Assembly: GCA_046262315.1 (NCBI GenBank) | Contig: JBHEMZ010000112.1 | Location: 1 to 16,961, forward strand | Direction: 5' to 3' | DNA length: 16,961 nucleotides | DNA from: JACVRM01 sp046262315 | Lineage (GTDB): Bacteria; Actinomycetota; Thermoleophilia; Gaiellales; Gaiellaceae | In this document: positions 1-8,287 of the stretch, piece after piece | Position numbering within the stretch: the first letter of the stretch is position 1 | Layout: every line of letters begins with the position of its first letter | Made by a program: the position numbers and the translations under genes | The notes under the pieces: generated by a model | Database searches by the model: none | Told to the model about the DNA's origin: nothing | The model's input: the letters and a program-made list of their open reading frames with translations, nothing else

Positions 1-123
1 CACGCGATCCGCATCCTCGGCCGCGCCTGGCTCCGCATCATCTGGCGCCTCTGGCACGACCACACCCCCTACGACCCCACACGCCACGGAAACCTCAACC
101 GCCTCCTCGTAACCGGGGGTTGA
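1..123 (+). CDS. IS110-family transposase, C-terminal 40 residues (partial, runs off the left edge)
   Basis: An open frame enters from the left edge and ends at a TGA at 121-123. It encodes a tail beginning HAIRILGRAWLRIIWRLW and continuing with HDHTPYDPTRHG. A basic, Trp-rich segment followed by an (H/T)xPYDPxxH motif is typical of the extreme C-terminus of IS110/IS116/IS902 transposases (recognised from family knowledge). These are DEDD/RuvC-like recombinases with a C-terminal Tnp20 domain carrying a catalytic serine. Neither catalytic region lies inside the window, so activity cannot be judged. This is the only plus-strand gene here, opposite in orientation to all the others. Only about 15 nt separate its stop from sequence that reads as an interrupted minus-strand gene, so the right end of the element is short. 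Confidence 0.8.
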   Translation, partial: HAIRILGRAWLRIIWRLWHDHTPYDPTRHGNLNRLLVTGG

Positions 124-137
124 CACAGGACGTCTCA
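1..137 (+). mobile_element. Right end of an IS110-family insertion sequence
   Basis: The transposase tail (1-123) is followed within about 15 nt by the interrupted N-terminal coding sequence of an aldo/keto reductase on the other strand. The element must therefore end between roughly 124 and 138; the exact base cannot be fixed without the empty site. In the IS110 group the long non-coding end encoding the bridge RNA lies upstream of the transposase, and the right end is short. The geometry fits that group, which would place any bridge RNA outside this window. No terminal inverted repeat or target duplication can be assessed from one end. Confidence 0.6.
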
Positions 138-199
138 TCGCCGCCGAAGGTGTTCCAGGTTCCGAGTCCGACGGTGGGTCCGAGGCGCCGCTCCTCCAT
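134..199 (-). pseudogene. Aldo/keto reductase, N-terminal fragment interrupted by the IS110 element
   Basis: Reading the minus strand from an ATG at 199 gives MEERRLGPTVGLGTWNTF followed by GGDE. This matches the first beta-strand of aldo/keto reductases, whose N-termini commonly read RRLG...VxxLGLGTWxxFGG. After about 22 codons the similarity stops, and the reading frame runs into the insertion-sequence end with a stop shortly after. The expected catalytic Asp-Tyr-Lys-His tetrad and barrel are absent. The gene would have been the next one downstream of the DUF3866 gene on the same strand. The remainder may lie on the far side of the element, outside the window. The family call rests on a short match and is moderately confident; the interruption is inferred. 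Confidence 0.6.
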
Positions 200-303
200 C
201 GCCCGGCACGCTAGCGTCCACGCGGTGGGCGTCGAGGCGCACCCGCTAATCGGGCTTTTCGATGGGCGTGGCCCGTCCTGACTCGCGGCGGCTGGCGCCC
301 GCG

Positions 304-1275
304 CTAGCAGAGCCCGCGCGCGAGGCGGCCGGCGGCGAAGGCGGCGGCGAAGAACCAGGGATCGCCCCCGGGGCCGCGGCCCATGTGCTCAAGCGGCAGG
401 CCCTCGCACGCCTCTCGCCAGCCATCGGCGTCGACCTCGGTCGCGCCCAACCACGCGGGCCGGTCGGGCCCGTGCGGCCAGGCGACCGCTGGGTCGGCGA
501 GCCGCAAGACCGTGCGGGTGTGGTGCGAGACGCCCTGGTGCCGTTCGCGTGCGTCCGCGTGCGAGACGCGCGGTGCGAGGATTGGCCGGCCGCCGAGCGC
601 GGCGGCGACGTGGGCGGCCTCCGCGGCAGAGGTCGCACCGTGACCGAGCGCCGAGCCCGTGCCGACGATTCCTGGCCCGGGCGCGCAGACGACGGCCGCA
701 TGGCCGCTCGCGACCGCCCAAACGAGCGCGGAGGCGACGTTCACGCACTGCAGGTCTCCATCGAGGCAGGGTGAGGCCGCGACGGCGGTGGAGAGCAGGC
801 CGCGCGCCTTCAGCGCCCTGACGGCGTCGGAGAGCGAGACGGGCAGCGCTCCGCCGGCGAGCTGTACGTAGGCGACGCGCGCGCCGGCGAGACCCGCGGC
901 CGCAGGGGCCAGCTGGCTGTGCAGCGTGCAGAGCACAACGGGGGCGCCGTCGAGACCGTCGGCGAGCTCGTCCGCCTCCTCAGCGAAGGGCACGGCCGCC
1001 TGCAGCGGGGTGTAGGGCAGCGTCATTACGTGTGCGCGTGGCTCGGCCTCGAGCCCGAGGCCCCGGGTGAGGTTCGCGTAGAGCACGTCGAAGCCCCCGG
1101 AGCCGAGGCCGAGCCCCCGCGCCTGGACGTTGACGACCACCTCATCGCCGATTGCCACCGGACCGGTCAGCCGTGGGTATGCGACGCACGGCTCGCCGTC
1201 CACTTCGCAGCGGACGAGACCCTCGTGCTGTTCCACGATCGCCGTGACCAAGCCGCGGCGAAGCGAGAGAGGCAC
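304..1275 (-). CDS. DUF3866 family protein
   Basis: This 323-aa protein starts at a GTG that shares one base with the upstream peptidase stop (TAGTG), which supports the start and implies coupled translation. The N-terminus (RRGLVTAIVEQHEG, then an Asp-Gly-Glu, CVAYPRLTGPVAIGDEVVVN) and the later GLGLGSGGFDVLYANL and HVMTLPYTPLQ segments match what I know of DUF3866. That family is largely confined to actinobacteria and has no established biochemical function. The second half holds small-residue-rich segments (AAVVCAPGPGIVGTGSALGHG; RVSHADARERHQGVSHHTRTVL) with several His residues, which suggests a ligand-binding or catalytic site, but none is proven. No signal peptide or clear transmembrane helix is visible. 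Length is close to the family norm. It lies directly downstream of the M20 peptidase. Confidence 0.82.
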   Translation of the reverse strand: MPLSLRRGLVTAIVEQHEGLVRCEVDGEPCVAYPRLTGPVAIGDEVVVNVQARGLGLGSGGFDVLYANLTRGLGLEAEPRAHVMTLPYTPLQAAVPFAEEADELADGLDGAPVVLCTLHSQLAPAAAGLAGARVAYVQLAGGALPVSLSDAVRALKARGLLSTAVAASPCLDGDLQCVNVASALVWAVASGHAAVVCAPGPGIVGTGSALGHGATSAAEAAHVAAALGGRPILAPRVSHADARERHQGVSHHTRTVLRLADPAVAWPHGPDRPAWLGATEVDADGWREACEGLPLEHMGRGPGGDPWFFAAAFAAGRLARGLC

Positions 1276-2402
1276 TACCGCGCGGCGTCAACGAGCGCGA
1301 GCGTCACCTCGACCATCGCCTCCAGGTCGGCGACCGCGATGTGCTCGTCGGACGAGTGGATGCTCGCCATGCCGTTGGCCAGATTGAGGCACTGAAGGCC
1401 GCGCTCGTTGAAGACGTTCGCGTCGGCGCCGCCGCCGCTCAAGATGAAGCGGGGAGTGTGGCCGGTGCGTTCCAGCGCCGCGACGGCGATGCGGACGGGT
1501 TCGTCGGAAGGCCGGAAGCGGTAGCCGCTGAAGTGCTCGTCCACGTGCGTCTCGACCTCGCAGTCGGCGAGGCTCGCGGCGAACGTGAAGGTCTCGAGCA
1601 TCTCGCGGATTAGGTCGGCCAGCTTCTTTCCGTCGTGCGAGCGCGCCTCGGCGAGGAATGAGCAGGTCTCAGCGACGACGTTGCGCGCGCTGCCGCCCGT
1701 GATCCGGCCCACGTTGGCGGTTGTCTCGTTGTCGAGGCGGCCGAGCCGCAGGTCGGCGATCGCGCGCGCGGCGGCGGCAATCGCGGAGCGGCCTTCCTCG
1801 GGGTACATGCCCGCGTGAGCCGCCTTGCCGCGGAAGGTCACGTCTAGGGAGGCCTGGTGCGGCGCACCGAGGATCACGTCGCCGATGGGCGCAGCGTGGT
1901 CGTAGACGTAGCCGACCCGAGCCGCGAGCCGATCCTGGTCGAAAGCGTTGGCGCCGCAGAGACCGACCTCCTCCTTTGGGGTGAAGAGGAGCTCGACGCC
2001 CGCATGCATCCTCCGCTCGGCGACGAGGCGACGCACGGCCTCGAGCATGACCGCGACGGCGGACTTGTCGTCGGCGCCGAGGATGGTTCCACCCGCGTTG
2101 CGGACGATGCCCTCGTCGTCGACCACGGGCTCGATCGGGCCCTCGGGGGGCACCGTGTCGAGGTGCGCGCACAGGAAGATTGGCGTGTGGGCCTCGGTGT
2201 CGGTCGGTTCGAGCCGGCAGAGCAGGTTGCCCATCGTGGAACCGACGCGCGGCCCCGCGTCGTCCTCGTCCACGTCGAGCGCCAGGTCCTGCAGGTAGCG
2301 CGTCACGACGTCCGCGACGGCGCGCTCCTCGCCGGGCGGGCTCGGGATGGCGGCGAGCTCGACGAAGAGCTGGGCGACATCCGGGAGGCCGTTCTCGGGC
2401 AC
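1275..2402 (-). CDS. M20 family metallopeptidase, PepT-like (tripeptide aminopeptidase-type)
   Basis: From the GTG at 2402 this is a 375-aa zinc-dependent exopeptidase, predicted to be cytosolic and to release N-terminal residues from short peptides. Metal and catalytic motifs are present in order: HLDTVP (His80, Asp82), GADDKSA (Asp111, the bridging ligand, and Asp112), PKEEVG (Glu144 catalytic base and Glu145), YVYDHA (Asp168), and IHSSDE near the C-terminus (His349). The middle segment with FRGKAAHAG is the M20 dimerisation domain. Similarity looks closest to the peptidase-T-like subfamily rather than to acetylornithine deacetylase. A longer GTG start at 2492 is possible, but its extra 30 residues are low-complexity (Arg, Pro, Ser) and unlike the family. 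Neither start has a good Shine-Dalgarno. Substrate is not predictable. Confidence 0.88.
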   Translation of the reverse strand: MPENGLPDVAQLFVELAAIPSPPGEERAVADVVTRYLQDLALDVDEDDAGPRVGSTMGNLLCRLEPTDTEAHTPIFLCAHLDTVPPEGPIEPVVDDEGIVRNAGGTILGADDKSAVAVMLEAVRRLVAERRMHAGVELLFTPKEEVGLCGANAFDQDRLAARVGYVYDHAAPIGDVILGAPHQASLDVTFRGKAAHAGMYPEEGRSAIAAAARAIADLRLGRLDNETTANVGRITGGSARNVVAETCSFLAEARSHDGKKLADLIREMLETFTFAASLADCEVETHVDEHFSGYRFRPSDEPVRIAVAALERTGHTPRFILSGGGADANVFNERGLQCLNLANGMASIHSSDEHIAVADLEAMVEVTLALVDAAR

Positions 2403-2586
2403 GGACGCGATCTTAGGTGCCGCGGATGGGCCTGGGCTCAGGGCGCTGACACACCTGCTCGGCCGCCCGCCGCGCCTGGGACGAATGGTCACGCTTCCGG
2501 TGCAGTCCCTTCTCCCACAGGTGCGGATTCTCTCGCTACCGTGAAACCGGGTGGTGGGTTCGGGGTGCCCCGACGGTGGCCCCGAA

Positions 2587-2598
2587 GGGACATGTCCC
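2587..2598. repeat. GGGACATGTCCC palindrome downstream of pyrG
   Basis: A perfect 12-bp palindrome lies just after the pyrG stop. It sits in a larger imperfect hairpin because C-rich sequence on the left (GGCCCCGAA) can pair with the G run on the right. The same CATGTCCC core recurs in the large palindrome at 12531-12569. No T-tract follows on the minus strand, so a canonical intrinsic terminator is not supported. It could act as a weak terminator, an mRNA-stabilising hairpin or a REP-like dispersed element. Confidence 0.5.
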
Positions 2599-2615
2599 GG
2601 GGGGACTCGTCACCG

Positions 2616-4249
<1,634 letters not shown>

Positions 4250-4253
<4 letters not shown>

Positions 4254-5458
4254 GGCCGGCGTCCCAGCCGGTCGAAGTGCGAGAGGCCCGGCGTCCGCTC
4301 GATCAGCGCGCCGAGCGAGCGCCGTTCGCCAAGGAGGGTCAGGCCGGCCAGGCTTCCGATCGCCAGCCACCGTCCCGTGCGCCCCAGCGTGCCCACGGAA
4401 CTCAAACCTAGCATGGCGCCGAGCGCGTTCGACCCTGCGTCTCCCAGCATCGTCATCTCGCGGAGATCGTAGGGAAGCAGCAGGACGGCCGTTCCGCGCG
4501 GCGCAGGCACCAGGCTCGCGGCAACGAGATACGCCTTGAGGGCCCGGCCGGGGCCTGTGTCGAGCTGGTTGAGCGCGTTCGCCGAGAGGGCGACGAGCAG
4601 CGCGCCCGAGACGGAACGCGTGACCGCGAGGGCAATGGCGGGGATGGCGACGAGCTTGAGGACGCCGGTCGTTCGGCCGGAGCGTAGGTGAGCCGCGAAG
4701 CCGCGCTCCGGGCCGCTCCAGAGGTCGTCCACGAGACCCGCGGCCGCGACGAAGCCGACCGAGCCGCCCCGAAGCGCCGTGACCCAGCCGACGAGCGGCA
4801 GCCGCAGGCCACGGTGGTTCACCCCTGTTGGCCCGAGTGCGAGCACGAGATCGACGAGCTGGCGTCCGCGGTGAGCGAAGGCGCGCGCATCGCGCCCCGT
4901 GGCCCGGTGGCAAAGCTGAAGCTCGACCTCCTCCACCGCGAGGCCGGCGCGCACCGCGTCGACCGTGGCGCGCGCCTCGCAGCCGAAGCCGGCCGCGAGC
5001 GGAAAGCAGGCGCGGCGCGCGGCAGACGAAAGTGCGCGCTGTCCGGAGAGAGGCTCGCGCGCGTGGTATCCACAGCCGGCCCGGATCAGCGTGCGGGCCG
5101 TCCGCTTGACGATCCCGAACCCGCCGCCCTGCCGCTCGGCGAACACCGCGATCGCGAGGTCGGAGGACGAGGCGGCCAACGGGCGGAGGTCGCCGGCGAG
5201 GTCGGCGTCGCAGAGGATGAGGGCTCCTTCCGGTGCTTCGCGCTCGGCAAGCGTAAGCGCCTGGCCCTTGCCCCGGTGCGGCAGGCGAACAACGTGCGCT
5301 CCGGCCGCCTGCGCGCGTTCGGCGGTGCCGTCGCGAGAGCCGTCGTCGGCCACCACGACTTCCGCGCCCGGAAACTGCTCGCGCAGGGCGGCCACCGTGG
5401 CGCCGATACGCTCCTCCTCGTCGCGAGCGGCAACGAGGACGGCGGCCGGTTCAGTCAA
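4250..5458 (-). CDS. GT2 glycosyltransferase fused to a MraY/WecA-like membrane domain
   Basis: This 402-aa protein has two parts. Residues 1-205 form a GT-A family 2 glycosyltransferase: VLVAARDEEERI at the nucleotide-binding strand, VVADDGSRDGT, RGKGQAL, a DxD-type ILCDADL around residue 85, and REPLSGQRAL, which resembles glucosyl-3-phosphoglycerate synthase-type enzymes. Residues 210-402 are hydrophobic, with about five membrane segments, and carry polyprenyl-phosphate phosphoglycosyltransferase-type motifs: NHRGLRLP (214-221), LVDDLW (Asp244-245), NALNQLDTG (294-302) and MLGDAGSNALG (337-347). The first helices of a full MraY/WecA and a clear HxxHH motif are missing. It starts at a TTG overlapping the steB stop by 8 nt, without a Shine-Dalgarno, so coupled translation is likely. 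It probably acts on a lipid-linked or envelope glycan at the inner membrane; substrates are unknown. Confidence 0.82.
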
Positions 5459-6317
5459 CCGGCTCGACCGGCTCGATCGGCGGGTAGGGCCCGTCGCCGG
5501 AGCGCAGGCCGTACTGACCCTCGTCAGCGCCTGACAGCAGCAGCGCGAGCGCCAGCCGGCCCGTCGCGGTCTCGACGTCATCCACGCTCGACAGGCCGCG
5601 GCTTTTGAAGAGGCCAACCGCGGTGGAAGCGGCGCCGGACGTCTCCACGCCGATCGCCGGCACTCCGCTGTCCGCCAGGCCTGTGTAGAACCCCGTCAGG
5701 AAGCGTGCCGTCGCGCCTCGTTGCGGCCCGCTGGTGCGCGCGACCACAACGCCGTCCACGGCCCGTTCGGCGTCGCCCGACTGCTCCTCCACGAGCTCGC
5801 CGCCGAGCGCGTCCCAGAGCGGCGTGTCCCCACCCGCGGTGAGCTCGCGGGCGAGGTCGCGCCCGAGCTGGACAAGCCCGTTGTCGTCCGTGTACTCACC
5901 GACGAGCGCGCGACTTCCGAGCGCGGCGAGCAGGCTCCGCGGCTCGACGGGCAGCCGGAGAGCGCGCATGCGCGCCAGCTGTCCGTCCGCGGCTTCGAGC
6001 GTTCGCTCCACCGAGCCTCGTACGCCGTCGTCGACGGAGCCGACGAAGACGAGCGCGACTCGCTTACCGGCGAGCCGGCGATTCATCAGCGCGGGATAGG
6101 CGTCACGCTCGAAGTTCAGCATCACCTCCCCGTGGCGCTCGAGGAAGGCGACGCGGTTGCGCGCCTCGTCACGCTCGCGCTCGGCGAGGGCGATCTGCCC
6201 GCGAAGCGAGTCCTCCTGCACGCCAGTGTCCGCGATCCCGACCCCGACCAGGATGCCGATCACGAGCGCGAGGAAGACCGCCGCCAGGGAGGCGACGTGG
6301 TACCGGAGATCGAACAT
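5451..6317 (-). CDS. steB: SteB-like envelope/cytokinesis protein (annotated elsewhere as copper transporter MctB)
   Basis: This 288-aa protein begins MFDLRYHVASLAAVFLALVIG, a single N-terminal membrane anchor (about 8-28). A coiled-coil stretch follows (about 33-62, rich in Glu, Arg, Leu), then an extracytoplasmic domain with GKRVALVFVGS and a Pro/Glu-rich C-terminus. This is the layout of Rv1698 (MctB) and corynebacterial SteB. Rv1698 was first described as a copper efflux porin. Work in Corynebacterium glutamicum reassigned the family to septation: SteB forms a complex with SteA and promotes the peptidoglycan hydrolase RipA. The ATG at 6317 shares one base with the upstream stop (TGATG), and the gene end overlaps the glycosyltransferase by 8 nt. 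The family and position are well supported; the division role is inferred by homology. Confidence 0.85.
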   Translation of the reverse strand: MFDLRYHVASLAAVFLALVIGILVGVGIADTGVQEDSLRGQIALAERERDEARNRVAFLERHGEVMLNFERDAYPALMNRRLAGKRVALVFVGSVDDGVRGSVERTLEAADGQLARMRALRLPVEPRSLLAALGSRALVGEYTDDNGLVQLGRDLARELTAGGDTPLWDALGGELVEEQSGDAERAVDGVVVARTSGPQRGATARFLTGFYTGLADSGVPAIGVETSGAASTAVGLFKSRGLSSVDDVETATGRLALALLLSGADEGQYGLRSGDGPYPPIEPVEPVD

Positions 6318-6744
6318 CAGAGCGTTGCCGCAGTCTGGCAGAGGTCGTGCAGGAGGGCGAGCGCCTGGCCGGGCAGGCCGCGCAGGCCCTCGAGGCGTAG
6401 GGCGAGCCATGGCGCGGCCGGCTTCAGCGTGACGAGCGTGTGCCCGCCGTCGTCCGCGAGCGTAAGGGTTGCCGTGAAGCGCTGCTGGACGTCGTCCCAG
6501 GTAAGCATCACAGGCGGCATCACCGCCGTGAAAACAATGATGCCTTCGCTCTCCGGGCGTCTGAGCAGACCGGGCTCGAGCGCCCGGACAACCGTCCAAC
6601 CGCTCCCTCGGCGACCCCTCGCCGGTCAGGCCGAACGGCGCGGTAGCCGGGCCACCAGTCGGGCAGGTGGTGCGGCTCCGAGACGACGGCCCACACGTCG
6701 CCGCGTGGTGCGAGCAAAGTCCGCCGCGCTTCTACCTCAGACAT
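6317..6744 (-). pseudogene. SRPBCC (START/polyketide-cyclase-like) protein, split by a frameshift
   Basis: From the ATG at 6744 the frame reads MSEVEARRTLLAPRGDVW..PHHLPDWWPGYRAVRPD and proceeds to residue 48 (Ala codon 6603-6601). It then diverges into Arg/Ser-rich sequence and stops. Shifting frame at 6600-6598 restores a sensible continuation beginning WTVVRALEPGLLRRPESEG and then IIVFTAVMPPVMLTWDDV. This runs to a TGA at 6319-6317. A single missing base reconciles the two halves into a protein of about 142 residues, the usual SRPBCC length, with the typical DWWPG N-terminal motif and a C-terminal amphipathic helix (ALALLHDLC). SRPBCC proteins bind hydrophobic ligands in a helix-grip fold; the ligand is unknown. 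The defect could be a true mutation or a sequencing error. A GTG at 6765 is an alternative start. It lies between steA and steB. Confidence 0.75.
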
Positions 6745-6773
6745 GCCCGAAGCGGCCACGTCCACGCGCAGCC

Positions 6774-6790
6774 CCCCACCCTGGGTGGGG
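6774..6790. repeat. 17-bp perfect palindrome (CCCCACCC T GGGTGGGG)
   Basis: Eight-base arms are separated by a single T, located 30-46 bases upstream of the SRPBCC ATG. It could be an operator for a dimeric regulator or an mRNA hairpin near the start of the SRPBCC-steB transcript. No T-run follows on the minus strand. The symmetry is seen directly; the function is unknown. Confidence 0.5.
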
Positions 6791-6940
6791 CCGCGGTCCC
6801 GCCGCCCTCGGCGGTGACGCTACCGCGGGAACGCGCAAGTCTCTGTGTCGATTGTGGGACGAAAGGCGCGCGACGGGGCCCGAGTGAGACTCCCAGCCGA
6901 GCAAGGCCAGCCCGAGCCAACGATGGGTCCGCGTGCGCAC

Positions 6941-6964
6941 GACAGACAGACAGACAGACAGACA
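6941..6964. repeat. (GACA)6 tetranucleotide microsatellite
   Basis: Six perfect tandem GACA units are followed immediately by GGCAGG and GCAGG-type degenerate repeats to about 6980. Perfect tetranucleotide tracts of this length are uncommon in GC-rich bacterial DNA and are prone to slippage. It is not inside a credible gene, so copy-number change would alter spacing rather than reading frame. Confidence 0.9.
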
Positions 6965-7105
6965 GGCAGGGCAGGCAGGCGAGGGCAAGCGTGAAGATTC
7001 GCGGGCGCGCACGTGCAAGGACGGCCCTGGAGTAAGCGGGGTGGCTCGTGGGGCGCCGGGCCCACCCTCGCCCGGACGTCCAGGCGCACGCGGCCGCCAA
7101 CCCGC

Positions 7106-8278
7106 TCAGCCGAGCCCGAGCAGCGCCCGCAGACGCACCCCGACCAGCTCGAGTACATCCTGAAGCGCCGGCGAGACCAGCACCGCCGTGACCATCGCCA
7201 ACAGGCCGGCAAACCCGACGAAGGCGAGCGGCCACACCCCGACACGCCGGCTGACGAGCCGCGACACGCCTTTCGCGTCGATCAGAATCTCCCCCACGCG
7301 CAGCCGCGTCAGGAACGTCGATGACATGCCGGCGCGATTCCGCTCAAGAAACTCAACAAGGTTGAAGTGCGTCCCGACCGCGACGATGAGATCGGCGCCC
7401 TTCTCGAACGCAAGCAGCATGGCCACGTCCTCACTCACGCCCGGTGCAGGCACCTCGTGGTACGGCACGCCTAGTGCCTTCGCCCGCGCCGCTCCCGGGG
7501 CCTCGCCGTTCTCGTACGCCTGCACGATCAGCTCCGCGCCCGAGCTGAGCGCTCCGTCCGAGACCGAGTCCATGTCGCCAACGATCACGTCCGGCCGGTA
7601 GCCGAACTCCAGCAGGGCATCGGCGCCCCCGTCCACGCCGACCAGCACGGGACGAAAGTCGCGGATGTACGGCCGCACGATGCGCAGGTCGCGCTTGTGG
7701 CCCGGCCCGCGAGCCACAACGAGTGCGTGACGGTCGCGAAACCGGATCGCGAGCGGCGGGAACCGGATGCCCTCCGAGAGCAGCCTCCCCTCCTCGCGGA
7801 GGTAGCGCATCGTGTTCTCGGCGAACCCCTCGAGCGCCTCCGTCACCCGCCCGCGCTGCTCAGCGAGCGCCGCGGCGAGATCGGAGGCCTCGAGCACCCG
7901 GCCGCTCGCGAGACGCGTCCCATCGCGGTAGAGGCTCGCGCCGCGGATCGTGAGCCGCTCGCCGTCCGTGACCGTCTCGAACAGATCCCCGCCGGGCACG
8001 TCGATCAGCCGCACGCCGCTCTCGACCAGAAGCAGCGGGCCGGGATTCGGGAAGCGGCCCGTCTGCGACTCGGCAACGTTGACGACGACGCGCGCGCCCG
8101 CCTCGACGAGCTCCTCTGCTGAAACGCGGTCGAGGTCCGCATGATCCACGATCGCTATCTCCCCCGGCGCCAGTCGCTTCGCGAGGTTCTTCGTCCGGCG
8201 GTCGAGACGCGCCGGCGCGGTGTACTCGACGAACTCCCTCCCGCCCCTCGGGGCAGACAGCGATCTGCTGCCGATCAC
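7106..8278 (-). CDS. steA: SteA-like cytokinetic ring protein
   Basis: This 390-aa protein is related to Rv1697 and C. glutamicum SteA, a cytoplasmic-facing membrane protein that works with SteB in septal cell separation. The central region resembles thiamine pyrophosphokinase: residues 214-220 read GVDGGAD and 234-241 GDMDSVSD. This explains why such proteins are often labelled that way, but kinase activity is not established. A C-terminal hydrophobic helix (about 347-368, VGVWPLAFVGFAGLLAMVTAVL) anchors it to the membrane. The N-terminal part contains DRRTKNLAKRL and the conserved VVNVAESQTGRFPNPGP segment. The start is a GTG preceded by AGGAGG at only 3 nt spacing, 9 nt after the recN stop, so co-transcription with recN is likely. 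The gene order recN-steA is the same as in mycobacteria. Confidence 0.88.
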   Translation of the reverse strand: MIGSRSLSAPRGGREFVEYTAPARLDRRTKNLAKRLAPGEIAIVDHADLDRVSAEELVEAGARVVVNVAESQTGRFPNPGPLLLVESGVRLIDVPGGDLFETVTDGERLTIRGASLYRDGTRLASGRVLEASDLAAALAEQRGRVTEALEGFAENTMRYLREEGRLLSEGIRFPPLAIRFRDRHALVVARGPGHKRDLRIVRPYIRDFRPVLVGVDGGADALLEFGYRPDVIVGDMDSVSDGALSSGAELIVQAYENGEAPGAARAKALGVPYHEVPAPGVSEDVAMLLAFEKGADLIVAVGTHFNLVEFLERNRAGMSSTFLTRLRVGEILIDAKGVSRLVSRRVGVWPLAFVGFAGLLAMVTAVLVSPALQDVLELVGVRLRALLGLG

Positions 8279-8281
8279 TTC

Positions 8282-8287
8282 CCTCCT
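8282..8287 (-). promoter_or_regulatory. Shine-Dalgarno of steA
   Basis: AGGAGG on the minus strand ends 3 nt before the GTG start at 8278 and overlaps nothing but the 9-nt recN-steA spacer. It is one of the few strong ribosome-binding sites in the window and supports this start, although the spacing is shorter than usual. Confidence 0.6.

Larger units (their letters stand above)
6745..7105. other. Non-coding interval between steA and the SRPBCC gene
   Basis: I see no credible gene in these 361 nt. Open frames exist on both strands, but they are low-complexity (Arg, Ala, Cys, Ser) with no recognisable motif. The interval contains a 17-bp palindrome (6774-6790) and a six-copy GACA microsatellite (6941-6964) with degenerate GCAGG repeats after it. 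This is by far the longest gap within the otherwise tightly packed recN-to-pyrG block. It could hold a promoter for the steB group, but I find no convincing -35/-10 pair. Confidence 0.6.

Noticed and set aside
124..303. A bridge RNA or a complete IS110 right non-coding end
   Set aside because: Aldo/keto reductase coding sequence begins about 15 nt after the transposase stop, leaving no room. The long non-coding end should be on the other side, outside the window.
200..303. Intrinsic terminator after the DUF3866 gene
   Set aside because: Short GGGC/GCCC pairings and an AAAA run are present, but no stem longer than about 5 bp followed by a U-tract could be formed.
5451..6317. Calling this gene a copper transporter
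   Set aside because: The label comes from early work on Rv1698. The single-anchor, coiled-coil layout and the steA neighbour fit the SteB division role better.
6941..6980. Possible CRISPR or iteron array
   Set aside because: The units are 4 nt with no spacers and no initiator gene, so it is a simple microsatellite.
7106..8278. Calling this gene thiamine pyrophosphokinase
   Set aside because: Only the central nucleotide-binding-like motifs resemble that enzyme. The membrane helix, N-terminal domain and gene context match SteA.
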